A stretch of 64,000 nt of DNA, from NCBI GenBank assembly GCA_023231475.1, contig JALJEE010001540.1:1-64000 (forward strand), read 5' to 3'. The position numbers and the translations under genes are program-made. This stretch comes from Seison nebaliae (lineage: Eukaryota > Rotifera > Pararotatoria > Seisonacea > Seisonidae). Positions 1 to 14,954 of this stretch are shown here, piece by piece (the first letter of the stretch is position 1; each line of letters opens with the position of its first letter). Under the pieces are notes generated by a model. The model was not told the DNA's origin and searched no databases. It saw nothing but the letters and a program-made list of their open reading frames with translations.

Positions 1-1094
1 GTTTGTGTGTACGGCTGCATTTTATGCCTGGCAGTGAATGTATATTATCTGATTTATATTGCTTGTTAATGTACATTATATGGCGGGAATGGTAGTTGGA
101 GTTCGTTGTAGGTTAATTACAGCTGTTGTCCATCCTACAAAAAGAATGGAACATCGAAAAGTTTAGTGAAATATGTAAAATTGCGAAACGAAATACTGAA
201 ACGAATTAGAAAAAGAGGCTTAGAAAAACAACAACATTAACAATCAATCTTCTTTCCAACAATAAATCTTTTCCATAAAAGTCATATCTTTCATATAACT
301 TAATATGAGTTCGGTAGATCTCAATGAGACCTTCGTTGCAGACCGCGAATCACAACAATTTATTATTTGTTTATCTGAATTTGAATTAAATAAATCCTGA
401 GCCCAGCCACTTCATTTTGATTTAGGTTGGTGTCAAAATTTTTTAAGGGTTTTTTTAAATTTTGAAGCAAAATTTAAGTCTTTTGAAACTCTTTAAAATT
501 TTGAAGAGCAATATATAAACGCCTAAAATTGTGCTCAGTAATTACATTTTTGTGTTCAATTCTGTTTGGGGAAAGTAAGAGCATCATTTGCGATTACGTA
601 GTCAATACTAATCTGAATGAACAAATTTGGGAAAGTCGGATTTTGATGAAAGAAGAATTAATCTTTTATAAAAAGAATAATTAATTCGTTGCCGTCAATA
701 AAACAAAAATAAAAGCATTAATCGACCAACCAATTTGGTCATAATGAAGAAACGAATGGAGCTCTAGCATACAAACATTCCGTTGCTAATTTATCTTCGG
801 AAACGTCGGAAACTTGATCAGAAAGTGGAACTATCATAATATATTGGTGATATAAAATTACGATTTAATTGATATAATGCTTTGAAAGAGGATAATTTAA
901 TATAATATAGAAGAAAAATATTCTCAGAATAATGGTTTTCTTAATATCTGTGTCAGGATTAAAAGAGAGATATTGTAACGAAGAATTTAAATGAAAGGTT
1001 GTTTAACTGTGGGGTATAGTGATGAGTAAAAGAATCAATAAGAATGAATTAAAATATAAATTAATGCCATTCTCACAGGTTGGACGATAGTAAA
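1..1094. other. Intergenic, no gene recognised
   Basis: AT-rich sequence left of the Furry stop codon. I see no open frame with recognisable homology, no RNA gene and no repeat array. It presumably contains the 3' untranslated region of the Furry gene, which is transcribed leftward. Confidence 0.5.
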
Positions 1095-4000
1095 CTAATG
1101 GAATGTTTCATATTTCTCTATGAATTGTTTCGTTAAAGAAATAATGTTTTCTAAACGATTGTTACATTCGTTGAAGGATGAGGTTGACAGGAAATAAAGA
1201 AATTTCTTCTCCTCATTATATTGATGACTTAAATGACTGGCGGATTTTACAATGTGCAAGAAAATAATGATAGTAAGATTGTCGTAATAATTATAGCCAT
1301 AGATTTGTGGATGGAGACTGCTTAAAGAACGAACAAGATTTATCATATTTGCACCTTCCGGTGATAATTCGAAATCCGTCGGAGACAGTTCGCTTTGACG
1401 CAGTTTCAATGGAAGAGATGAGAATAACTGTTCACTTAAGACAATCAAATTATCGTGATCCGTTTTATTCGGTGAGTTATGCATATACGAAATTTGGTCT
1501 TTCTGTTCGAATTTTCCGGATGATAAATTGAGACTGTTTGAATTATTTTCATCATTCGTCAAGAACATATTTTCATCTGAGAACAATTTAAAGTAATCGA
1601 TAATCGATCGTTCGACAGATGATAAATTGACTTTTTCAATAAAATCTGATGATATCAATTCTTCTAATCTTTGTAATTCATCTGATGATAACAACATATA
1701 CTGATGGAAATAATGTATTAAGATGATAAATTTTTCGGAAATGTATCGAAAAAAGAGAATTGATTTATTCTTCTCATCTTCATTATCTTCCCTAAAATTT
1801 TCATTATCATCCCCATCATTCGACGACTGATGGTGATAGAACATTGGAAATATTTTCGTATAAATTTCATTCATCAGAAGTTCAATACGATGAAGAATAA
1901 TTGAATTACGACGATGAGAAGATGTAATAACATCTAATATGATTGAGTTGAGATTATTGGGAGATAATAAATCGATGAAACAGAAAAGTGGAGTGTGAAA
2001 AAGACATGTGATTTCAGCAAGATGAATAATTTGATTGAAGGTTGTGTTAAATTCATTCCTTTCTTTTTCATCCGGAAACAATTGAACTTTGTTAAATTCG
2101 AAAATGTTGGTCGTCATCGTAAGAATGGTATGGAGGTGTGAATGTAATTGATAAGCGATACGTCGATGAAATGTATTGAAAGAAATGGAAGCGAGTTCGA
2201 TCGACATCTCATCACGATAATTTACTTTCTCCCACAAATGAATTAACGGTGAAAATGACGGAACAATTCGGAAAATATTATGGAAACAAGTTAACGTTGA
2301 ACGAAATAAAGTACCGGGTATCACAGTCATTGTTCCTATTCCTGATGCTGATGAACTTACTGATGATGGTGAAAGAACATGAGAATCTTCTTTCTTCTCC
2401 TTCTGATAAGTAAATGGAATCTTCTTGTCAAAATTTACAGATGATGTGACATCGTCAATTGAAGTAGATAATTTAATATTTGGATTCTTCCGAGATTTCA
2501 TTCTCTCTGTCAAATTAAATTGATCTCCATTTTGACTGATAACATTTGATTTATGAGAGGATGACAGTTCAACGTCAGCATTTTCACGAACAAACTCATT
2601 TTCATGGATCTTCGATAAATAGCCTGACTGATATGATTTCGATGAATCGTTGAGATTCATTAATGATTTTGATCGATTCGTTAAGCGAATTCGTCGAAAT
2701 CGACTACGATCTTTATTTGAATGACCCATTGAAATATTCTGTTGATACAACATTTCCATTTGTGAGTCATTCATTTGTTTCGATGAAATGGCATCATCCT
2801 CTTGAATACTTTGAATGAGATTGGGATGTTTCTCAATTTCCTGCTCCTTTTCTTTCAAATTTCTATTACGTTTCTTTAACATCTTTCCCGCTCGAAGAAG
2901 TGAAGTAGATGAGGATAATGGAGCTTTCTGTGATTTGAGTGAGAACAATCTGGACATCATTGATGATGATAATGATGAAGAAATGTTGGGTTGTCGTCTG
3001 ATGTTGGAATTACGGAAGAATGTTTCAATAATTCCATAACGACCGACACGTGGCGTTGTCTCTGGTAATAACGTATCGATATATTTCAAGTGATTATTCG
3101 TTTTCTGCTTCTCATTTTCCAAATTGAATTGTTCCATTTCTTCTAATATTCGATTATTCTGATCATCTATCTTTCCTTCAATATCTTCTTTAATCGATTC
3201 CTCTTCAATTATCGATTTATCATCTATCTTACTTCCATTTTCATATTGATCAAGATATTCTTTCACATACACATCACTAATTCTCTCATCATTAATTGAA
3301 CTGTCGTCATTGATTGCTGGAATGATGGTGGACATAAAAGAAAATTTCTCATTATCATTCTCATCGATATTGACATGAATCTCATTCAAATCCAAATCTT
3401 TCATTTCTCCCATACAATATTGAGGCGTCCATTCGATCATACTACAAAGAGATGATGTGGTCGATAAAGATCGAGAGGATTTTGATCGATTAAATAATTT
3501 GTCTTCCTCTTGTCGAAGGAAGTTGAAATCACGACTGATCACATCGGAAGGCACTGGAGATTTCTTCATTTTTAGAGTGTCACATTCTTCTTGAGCATTC
3601 ATTGGATAATCGTTATCTTTCTTCCATTCATTATATTCAGGATAAATGGAAGAATTCATCGAAAATTCATATTCACCATCAGAGAAAGTTGAAATTAAAT
3701 TAGAATCAGTGAGACAACTCGATCCATTTGACGTGCGATTGGAAGTGGGGGAACTAACGTTGGAATTATTGAGGATGATCTCTTCATAAATCTTCTGACC
3801 ATTATCCTCTTTTGTCAATTTATTGTCTTTAGACATATAATCGATGTTATTCATACTTTGGATGGATGACGTATTCCGACGATGTTGTCGATGCGAATGG
3901 TTTTCATTCGAACAATTTTCTTCTTTACCAATTAAATGGGATGGCTGTTCTTCTATAAAATTATCAACTGTTCTTTTAATTTTTAAAGATTGTTTTTCAT

Positions 4001-7000
4001 CTTCTTTTAATATCTTCTTTTCCTTAATTGACTGTTGTTGTTGTTGATTGGACTTATTAGATACATGGAAAGATGATGATATTTTATTTTTCGATTTATG
4101 ATGTTTCGGGTAAGTTGTAAGAGAATGTATTTGATTAGTATTGGATGATGGACTGATATCATAATGATGGGATGATTTCCGTTGTAACGGTGTTGAATGA
4201 ACGCCAACTAATTTATGATTTAAACTAATCTCTCGTGGATAGATGACTAAATTGCGTGTCGATAAGATATTTCTGTCAATATTCTGTTTATAATTACATT
4301 TGGATTGAGTGGAAGATAAAGTGGAAAATTTTCGTGTTACATCAACATGTAAATGTTTCTCGTCATTAGGATCATCCTCCGTTTCTAACGACGGTGCAAC
4401 TTCACTCTCTCCCATCACTTTTTCTTCTGACCATTCAGACTTTTTCTTTTCTTCTGGTTGTTGTTGCGACTGCTCATGAACAATTTGTTGATGATTCTTT
4501 TTAATAGAATAATGGAAATTCTCATGAGAATTCATTAATTTTTCATTAACGTCATCATAATGACTTTGTTGTCGTATTTCTTGTATATTCAATTCTGATT
4601 TCCATTGATTAAGAAATAAACTTAATGATTCATCGGATGATGATGATGATGAGAACCATAAGAGTGAATACGAAGAATTTATCTCACAAACCATCGACAA
4701 CTTCTTACAACAATTCACTTCATAATAACATGGAAGTATTCTACTATCTGGTTGATCGTTAATTTGATCAATTTGATGATGTTCATTCAATTCATTCTGA
4801 TACCACAATTCACAAAATCGTTCGATTTGACACAATTGGTCGATGTTCAATTGAAATTCCATAAACCGTCCATATGATTTCCGTTTCAATTCGTTACTAA
4901 TTTTCATTTTATCATTCGAATCCATCAGATGATTTTCAGTTAATTTCGCTGATAAATTGATGAGATCATCGAATAAATTATTTAATTGATCAGACGAATG
5001 ATAATTGATGAATTGAACTAAAATTCGACTAACATGAATACATGGTAGTGTTATTTGTCGATTCTTAATTGAATGATGAATAATAATATCGAAGATATTC
5101 AACAGACTCATCGTATGAATAGAAAGAAATGGACGATATAATATTAATGAATCATAAATGGATAATAGAAGAATGATCGATCGATCGATATATTCGAATT
5201 GAAATAAAGTAAACATATGAGAAAGGACGCAACGTTGCCAATCGATAATTGATTTGAATGTGGCAAATCGAAATGAATTGAAAAGAAGTAAAAGTGACGA
5301 TCGAACATTATTCAAAATGGAACAATCGAATAATTCATCAAACTTCACATCAATTCTTGATATCGATATATCTGATTTTCCCGTTTGTTCTAATATCTCA
5401 AACATCAAGAATAATTTCTCAATGATCCAATAACATCGACATTTTTGATTTTTCATTATTGGAAAATCAACATTATCATTCAAATTCAAATAATTATGTA
5501 AACATTTATTATTCTCATTAATATTGTTGTTGTTGTTATTATTATTATTGTTCGATTGATAATGATTCATTTTTAATTTCCGATTATTTATTTCACATTG
5601 TCCATGAACAGAAAGAAACATTAAACTAACATAGAATTGTAAAAGAAACATATCTTCATAATTATCATGAAAAATATGGAGAGAAAGAATAGAATATGGT
5701 TGAAATCGAATTAAGAAATTTGATGTCAAATCAAATGTTATCGAACTGTTTAATCCACGAATAATAATATCGAATAAAAGAATTTTCTTCTCTCCAACTT
5801 TCTTCTCATCCATCATCTTCAATAACAATGACGATTTCGATGATGATGTTTCTGATTCTGATGATATCAGATTATTCATCGATCGTTTAATATGTGCCAT
5901 TGATTCGATCATTTCAATTTGTAATTTCTCTTTCATTAATTCTATATCTTCTTTACTCTTATTTAATGAACGGAATTGGAGATAAGCATTCTCATATCTC
6001 TCAATTGAATGATTGAGAAGAGAATTGAATAATTTCGATATAAATCTCATTCCCAAATAAAAGATGATTTCATTTGATTTCATCATTAAATTTCCAATTA
6101 TCTCATAATAATATTCCAACATTTTATCACTCTCATCTGATTGATTGATGGAGGAATTCAATTCATTATTTTCAATGAATTCTAAGACGATTTGAAAGAG
6201 GAAATCAATTCGAGAAATATATCGAATAAATTTCTTTTGATTTCCTTCCAATTCATTAATATCGAATGAATACATCATATAATCCATCTCAACTGATTCT
6301 TTAACAACTTTTGATGATGATGATGATGATGATCGATTAATAAATTGAAACCATTCAATCAATTGAGAATTCGATGAAGAATTAATGAAATTATCGAAAG
6401 AACTCAATTGTTCGATAAGATATCGATCAATTAATAAATGGAAATTTGTCTTATCCTGTCTCCTCTTACCGATGATGAAGAGACAATTGATTGATTGATT
6501 AATAAAATCCTCATTTGTTAAAAGTAACTTTGAATTAATTGTCTGATAGAGGAGATTGATGAAATATTTCTTACTGATAATTTTACATGAATCGATAATT
6601 TCCAACACAAATCGAATGACGAAACAATTCTCATTCAATTCGTTGTCAATTGATGGAAATATTTGTTGAAATGAATTAAAATAAAATTCTTTCAAATAAT
6701 TCACACGATCAATTACCTCAATTGGACTATCGAGTTCCATTGGAATATCATTCAAGTATTTTGTGCATTTAATCATTAATTCAAAGAGAATTCTTTGAAT
6801 TTCTTCATCATTCTCCCATTTCGATTGATTCTCATTTAAAATTCCATCATATGCTCTCCAAAAGAAGATAATGAGAATGAAGATACGACAAACTAATTCA
6901 TTCATAATTGATGTAGAATTGAGGAATTGATTGAAGAATACGTTGGTGATTTCAAGAGTTAATAAACATCGTGGCAATTTCGAAGAAAGTAATACATCAT

Positions 7001-8259
7001 TTGGTGATAATGTTAAAAGTGAATAAATATTGGGAAAGAATAATTGTCGATGAACTCGATTGAAATTGTCGAGATTAGAATGAAATAATTCTGATGTGGA
7101 AGAAGATGAATGTTGGTAATCGATTATTGGATACTCATTGAATTTCGTGAGATATTTGACGAGACGATTTTCTTGATTGATATCATGATATTCGATGAAT
7201 ATTTTCGATGTTGATGGAAATCGGATGAGACGATGGAAATCGTTGAGAATTGTCAATTGATTCAAAAATAATTTCCCAATAATTTCTTGATGGAAATCGA
7301 TGAGTACATCGAAAATGAAGAAAATCGTTCGTCGATGTTTCTCACATTGGCAAGAAAGTGATGGAGGAAATGTGAGTGAGAATAAAATTGAAAGATAATT
7401 GAAAATTGTTATGATATTCTCTTCATTATTTTCACCGAGACATTTCCACAAACATTTCGTATGATTAGGAAAGATTTGATGATAAGCGAATGTGATTCGA
7501 AAGAGATTATTCAAAATAAATAAATTACGATTTCTCTCCATGTCTACAAGTGATTCATGATCATCCATATCATTATTGGTTAGATAAGGAAATGTGAAAA
7601 TATTTAATTGAATATTTCGTAACCATTGCAACAAAATAGATAACAAGAACTTTTCACGTTGTCGAATAAATTCGTTTGAAATTGAAGAATATTCCAAAAG
7701 GATCGATATATTCGAAATGAATTCATAAGACAATTGACTGAATTCATTCGACAACAGATTAATATATTCTAGAGGGAAATTGGAGTATTTAACGATGCCA
7801 ATTGAAATTCTCTTCTCTAAACATTCCACCAACGATGTGTTGTGATCAGTCAAAGGAAAGAGGAAATGTTTCTCAAACAATAATATAAATTTCTTGATAT
7901 CATTAACGAATAAGTTGAATGGAAATAATGAAAGAATTAGACATAAATTCAAAATATAATTCTCATGAATCGAAGGAGATTGGTCGGACGAATTGCCAGT
8001 TTGGTTAGTTGAAAGAAGATATTGGAATATTAATGGGGTAATCCGTTCGATGATGTTCCGAGTGTTCTCAATTGAATTGGGTTCAGTCAGATAAAAATTG
8101 AAATTGGTTTTGATCAATAAATTGACGGGACAATGAGCATAGAAAGCAAATTGATAGAAAATATTATGAAATTTCTCAGGAAATAATTGATGTTCATGTT
8201 GGAGGAGTCTCCCAAATATTCTTTCAACTAAACAAAACAATTTTGAATTGAAGAATGAC

Positions 8260-8290
<31 letters not shown>

Positions 8291-11200
8291 TAGATGTCGG
8301 GATCGATAGAGGAATTGGACGAATATCATTGTTAGGACGAAGAGTGATATTTGAGCAATTGAGAAACTTAGGAAAATGATCAAGAAAGAAATTTAGTGAA
8401 AAGGATTTCTGATGATTGAAATCATCAGTCTCCTTCGGCAATTTCATTTTCCTTTCATAAGTGATTGGGAAATGTTTAAGAACAAGAATTATGATATTAA
8501 AGAACCAAATAATTAATTGTTGTTGGATGAATGTGGAATTATTGTTGGGAATTGATGAATGGAAATATTGAATAAATTCAATTTTACTTATACGATGGAA
8601 GAGGATTAATAAAGTCGATATATAATTTGCAATTTGTAAAGTTAATTTATTCGACATTACATTAGTACCTGTTGTTGTTGTTGTTGTTGTATTTTGTGTT
8701 GATGAAGATAAATGTCGAAAATGAGAATGAGAATGAAGTGATGGATTGGTGATGGATTGAAATAATGGATGAAGTTGATTGAGCCAATGATGAATTAATT
8801 CGAATGATTGAAATCGTAATTGATACCAATGTTCATTGGAATTATTATCGGGATAATATTCGAAAATATAATTGATCAATTGACTAAAATAAAATCTAAT
8901 ATCATCATCATAATTCCGATCGAGAACATTTTCAGATATGAGATTCATATTCGAATTCGTCGCTGATATTCCACCACCATGTGACGATGATAGATTTGTA
9001 GATGTTGTATTACTACCAACAACACTAACAACACCACCACCACCACTTCCTCCACCAACACTAGTCGAATTTGTTGATGAATTGTTGTTATTGTTGTTGA
9101 TAGAATTAACGGAATTGATGGGAATTGTTGTTGTTGTTAAGAGGATGTTGGAGAGTAATGATCCAACGGATGGAGATGGAGTTAAAATGAAAATAAATTG
9201 TTTAAGAATTTGAATGAAATCATTACGTATCCGTTGAATGGAATATGAATCGGAAATGAATTTCAATAAATTTATTGATAAATTATCATTGAAAGAAATG
9301 TTGAGATTCTTCTCATCATCCATAATTAACAATGATGAGAGGAATGATGAATTAGATAAGAGTCCAACGAATAATCTCAATAAATTACATCTCATAACAT
9401 CACGTCGTTTCGGTTTCCGTTTATCATTCTTCTTGTTCTCAATGAAAATATCTTCCGAATATGAAAGTATTTCTTCCATACAATGAATGGAAGTGAAATG
9501 ATTTGAAGAAGAAAGAATCATTAATAGAATTTCATTTATCATTTCGTTCACATTGAATAGAGGAGAATTGGTAATAATCAAATCTTTCGATTGAAATATT
9601 CGTTGTAATTCCTGATCTTCATTATTCGTCATCATTGTCGGTTGTATGATGGATGAAGTGCAAGTCAAATTTATTGGTGGTATAATGGAAAGTGATGGTT
9701 GAATTCGACGGAAGATATTCATCAAATTTCTCGTTAATAAATTCACATCAGAAAACCGTTTGCAGGATTCGTCAATCGATTTCATTTTTGGTAAATTAGT
9801 CGATGTAGACGGAATAGATGTGGATGAGGAAGAAGTAGAAACTGATGATGATGTCATTGACGATTCCTTTGTTGCTGTTACCGTCGTGAGAGTGATGTCG
9901 AGATTGGTGGAGAATATCAATAATTCTAATGGTGTCAATTCTTTCATGAGACAAACTCCACAAAATTTCGCTTTACCTTCATTCACAAAATATTCAAGTT
10001 TGTCAGATGATGGAATGTCATCAGATTGGAAGAATTTGAATGAGTTGTCAATTGATGAATCAATATGAAGTTGACAAACTAAACTATATTGATAAAAGAC
10101 GATGGAATGAATCATGATGAGAATTAAAGAATAATTTCTCCAGATACTCATCGCATATTCCTTATCACATAACCGTCGAATGGAATCGGTTGATTTGAGG
10201 AAGAGTGATCCTTTCGTTTCACTTAAACCGACGACACTATTCATAATTTCGCAGAATGGAATAATTCTCATGTTGACGATATGCCACAAAGTTCCATGAC
10301 AAGTTCCATTCCAAATTTCATGGAAATAATTCGACGTGAACAGAATTGAGAGGAATTTCGTCCAGAAACTATGTGAATGGAATTGTTGTATTAATGGAAT
10401 GGAAGAATTGTTTTCAATTGATGGATGTGTCCCATCGATCAATGCTTCACAATGCTGATAATTTGTCCAATTTTTATTCGATTCTTTCAAATTTGTCTCT
10501 TTCAATAATTTCATGATAACATCGAAAATTGTGTAAGGAAATTTGAAATGGAACAATCGATTATTCCCATAAATCTCTTTTCGTTTCTTCTTCTTCTTTT
10601 TCTGTTGTTGTTGATGCTCCTGATGGTCGTTGGAGTTCAATTGAAGAAGGAAATGTTTATAAAAGAATTGATAGATCGTTGAAATGATTTCCATTGAGAA
10701 GAGAGCAGAAGAACGGATACAATAATCCAATGTAGATAAAAGAACGAAGAGAATATGATCCAAATTACAGAGACATCTTAGAAATAAATGGAATCCAGTT
10801 ATATTGAAATTCTTCGATTGATAATTATTCTGTTTGGAGAGGATATGTTGATGGAAATATTCGAGTAATTTGAATGTTGAATGAATTAATAAAAGAAATG
10901 AAATCTGATTCTGACGCAGATCTGTCAATTCATGAAATATTGATTGAATTGAATGAATGATGGCTGAACGCCAGACAAACGGTTCGTTCAATTCTTCATT
11001 GACAATGAGAGTGGAAAGAGAGCGGAATGTATCTTCACGAACACTACAATCTTGATGCATCAATAATCGTACGAGAATGTCCGTTAAATCTGTCGGGGTT
11101 TTGGAGAAAGGAAGAAGAATTGGACTGAATTGGATGAATCGTCGAAAGAGATTCAATTTACTTCGATTCTCTCCTGATAAATTGAAATTATTCGATTGAT

Positions 11201-13145
11201 TGAATGGCATTTGGAGAATGTTATCGAATATCTGATTATATCCAACATGTTCATTCGGATCATATTTAAGGAATGTCGAACCATTAATACATCTCATACG
11301 AATCTTCTTATAATGATAAAGATAATTGAAATATCGACACTCTTTCCCAATTGGTAATTGATTCCATGATTTTATCGTATCATTTCTTAAACAATTCTCA
11401 TGATATTCATTAAATAATCGATCAGATAAATCGATTCTCTTTAACGATTCACTCATTTCACACTTATGTGAATCGATCAATAATTTCGTCGATTGTTGTT
11501 GTTGTTGTTGTTGAAGTTGTTGTTGTTGTTGAAGTTGAGATGTTGATGAAGAAGTTGATCGATTGACATTGGAAGAATTAATGGAATTATTCTTATAATC
11601 ATTAATGACAGTCATGAGAAATGGTCTTCCAACTGTATCATCCAAATATTTGATATTGAGTTGAATCGATCGAATGAGATCGTGATACAAATTCTCAATT
11701 TTCAATCGTCTTAATTCGTTCGATGTTAATGGATGAAGATGAAATTGATCATTATCATTCCAAATTCGATTTTTCTGACACGATACTGATTTCTTTATAG
11801 ATTGCGATGATGATGATGATGATGATGATGATGATAATAATCTCATACCTGATGATGATGAAGATGATGTGAAATTTAAATTAGCATTAGAATAATTTAA
11901 TGATTTATTGGTGAGTAAATCACGAGAAATAATATCGATCTTATTGTTGATGGAAGAGGAGAGAATATTGAGTGGAAACGTCGGCAATTGAGGAATGGAT
12001 TGATCTTCTTGCATCGATCGAATGATTTGAATGAGAGAACGTAAACCAATTTTAATTCGATCGACCATAATCGTTTTTACTCTCACTTCTCCCACATTAA
12101 ACAAATCATATAAGATATGTTTGATGGCGAATGTCAATTTCTCATAAGCGACAATATGAATGAACTTGATAAGCGAATTGAATGGAATCGATTTAGGAAC
12201 GACTTGTTTTTTCGTGAAAATGTGAGAGGTGATTAATGATAACTTCTGTTGAACGAGTACATCGTCGTTTGGTCGCACTTTAACCACATATGTCCACACG
12301 AGAATGAGGAGTGCATGTAATGTGGTTTTAGCTATGGAATTGTCTCGTCGTAATTGTTGAAGAAGTGTTGGAAGAATTGTCGTCCAATTCTCATTAAAGA
12401 ATTGTTTCGTTGATATACCCAAAAGTGAAACAACTAATGGAATGATTGTTATTCGACTGGTAGCATTTTTATTCCATTGATCGACGGAATGAAGATAGAG
12501 ATCTTGAACAAAATTATTAACGATAGGAATATTTGATTCATGACGAACATTGACAATTAATGGAAATAACATTTGTGATAAAACATATGAAATGATATAT
12601 TTCAATTGTTTATCTGTCGTTTTAATGAAACGTTGTCCGAGATCAACAATGAAATGGAAAGATGATTCGAATTGACTCATCGGACTCATTCGAACACGAT
12701 AATGTCGAAGAGGAAGAAGTAGAGTAGTCAATCGATGAATGGTATGGAGAGTACGCACATCAACTTCCCTCTCACAATATTGATCGATCATCCATTTATT
12801 CTCATTCAATTCATTATATGTTAATTCGCTCAATTGATTCTGTTCTGGAAATGAAGAATGTTCCCTCAATTTCTCTTCAACATCATCACGATCATTTGTC
12901 GAATGAAGGAAAATTGTAAATGGATTAAATGTATTTGCTGATAAAAATGAATTTCGTATTGTCGATTGTGATGTCGTTACAATTGATGTTGCAGTTGTTG
13001 TTGTTATTGTTGATGATGATAACGATGGTGATGTTATTGTTGTTGTATCGATATTATTCGTCAAATTCATATTTGATCCAATAATTGATGATATTGTAAT
13101 TGGTGTTGTCGTTGTTGTTATTGATGATGATGATGATATTGATGG

Positions 13146-13177
<32 letters not shown>

Positions 13178-14954
13178 GAGTTCGATTGAATAAGTCTGAG
13201 AAAAATTTCCATCTTGAATTAAATATATCACGAAAAATGTAGAGACGATAATATGCAATATTTCCGATTAGTTCGATGAAAAGTGCTGCTAAATTATTCC
13301 GATTCTCTTGTTGTAGTTGGAGGAGATATTGAAATTTTGATAAATTAGTTTTTGGATAAATAACGAAATTATCTTCCGAATCGAATGTCAATTCATTCGA
13401 TGAATTAATTCGAGATGGTCTCGAAATTAATTTTTTTTTCCCATAATTTCGACCATGATAAAAATTTATAAGTTCTTCCGTTAAATTGCTAGTTTGATGA
13501 TCGACTGATGACAACGTCTTATTCGGCAAACTGCTTCCCAACATTTTCTGATCTATCGATTGATTTTTCTGATGATATTGATCAGATAACATTCGTTGAT
13601 TATGAAGATTGGATGATTGGAGTGATTGATTCATTTCATTTAAACGATGTGTATGACAACAATTGCTATTGAACGACTCTCGATTAGGAATAGATGAAAC
13701 ATAAAAGAAATGTTCCTGTTCATGATCCTTATCCGTTTGAAACATTTTCCATTCATTCAATTCTTTATCTTCCTTATCTATAACTTCCATATTCGAATCA
13801 TCATTTCTCTTCATTTCCATAACATTCTCATCTATCAACGTATTGGACGTAGTAACAACAGTTGTTTTTTTCGGTGAAATGTTCATGGAATTATTCAAAT
13901 TCTCTAATTGTTCCGAATTCTCATCAAACAATTCATTCAGACTCGATTCGTCTTCCAATTCATTCAATTTCACCATCGAATCCGAATTGTTATCAGATTT
14001 ACTTGGAAAACTTATTTGGATATTATCAATCGGTCGATTTGTTTGTACATCATCTAAAGAGATATCATCTGAAATATGACTTTGATGATCAGTATCGATG
14101 GATGTTGTCTGATTAGAAATCAACGAATCCGTCATCACATTATGAAATTTGTGAATTGATGCGACCGTCGAATTGATATTCGAATTCATCGATTCATTCA
14201 TCATCGGTGTTTTCGATATGATGGAATTGGATGTTGGTGATACATTCGCAGTTGGTGTCGATACATTATTTGTCGATTGATTCAATTTGACATAATAGGA
14301 GAAAACATCTAATTCCTCATAAGAATATTGAAGGAAATTCGTCATAAAATTATCAACAAAATAATTTGTGACATAACCATCGAGAGCTGGTAGAATATTC
14401 ATGAGAATACGAATCAAAATAAATTTGACACTCATCTCATACAAATTATTATTGAGACAATAGATACAGGATTGATTAAAATGACTAAAATAATTTTCAC
14501 GTTCTCGAATTCGAGTGAAATATTTCGATTTTAATTCATTCTTCATTTCCAAAAAATTTCCATCAGTTTTTCCTTCTCTATTTTTCGGTAAATTCATATA
14601 TTTCACAATTCTTGGAATTTTCAATTCCATCCAATTCGACAACATGGTGAGAATTGATGGTAATGAATATCGAGAAGCCGAAGACAAATTCTTTAATAAT
14701 CCATCAAGTACATCATCGCCATATAATTGCAATTGATCAATTATCGGAATATCGTGCTTCAATCGTTTCAAACGTTCTTCAAAACGAACCAATATCGATA
14801 AACAGATATCTTTCGTTAACATCTCTCCAATTTCTTCATTCTTCTCATTTTTCACAAATTCTTTCATTCCTTTTATTCCATCCATTGATTCATTCACATT
14901 TGATGAGAGAATTGGGTTATCCTCATTCTCATAATTTCGTTGAGAATAAATCAT
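1095..14954 (-). CDS. fry: Furry homolog (giant scaffold protein, single exon)
   Basis: A 4619-residue frame runs uninterrupted from ATG at 14954 to TAG at 1095. Blocks match the Furry/SAX-2/Tao3 family: the N-terminal segment around residues 78-110 (SLPSILTMLSNW), the block at about 750-830 (RVRMSPMSQFESSFHF, then NIPIVNNFVQDLY), the RDVMRCNLLRLF segment near 1850, and a conserved-looking block after about 4210. Family knowledge: Furry is a HEAT/armadillo-like scaffold that activates NDR/Tricornered kinases and controls cell and neurite morphology. Known homologs are roughly 2700-3500 residues; the excess here is mostly low-complexity insertion (poly-Q near 592-603 and 1138-1155, a Lys run near 1455, poly-S near 2221-2231, an Asn run near 3135). 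The long Ser/Asn-rich stretch between about 3480 and 4200 has no clear counterpart. Short stop-free introns inside the frame cannot be excluded by eye. Confidence 0.88.
8261..8290. repeat. (ATG)n trinucleotide repeat inside fry
   Basis: About ten perfect ATG/GAT units, read on the minus strand as a poly-serine run. It is one of several coding triplet repeats in this gene. Confidence 0.8.
13145..13178. repeat. (GTT)n repeat encoding poly-Gln in fry
   Basis: About eleven GTT/TTG units, read on the minus strand as CAA codons, giving a poly-glutamine tract followed by poly-serine in the Furry protein. Confidence 0.8.

Noticed and set aside
13145-13178. Triplet arrays as a CRISPR-like or satellite array
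   Set aside because: They are simple coding microsatellites (poly-Q, poly-S) without spacers, in a eukaryotic gene.
1095-14954. UNC-80 as the identity of the giant minus-strand protein
   Set aside because: Length suggested UNC-80, but conserved blocks (the N-terminal LPSIL segment, the FESSF/NFVQDLY block and RRDVMRCNLLRLF) follow Furry, not UNC-80.
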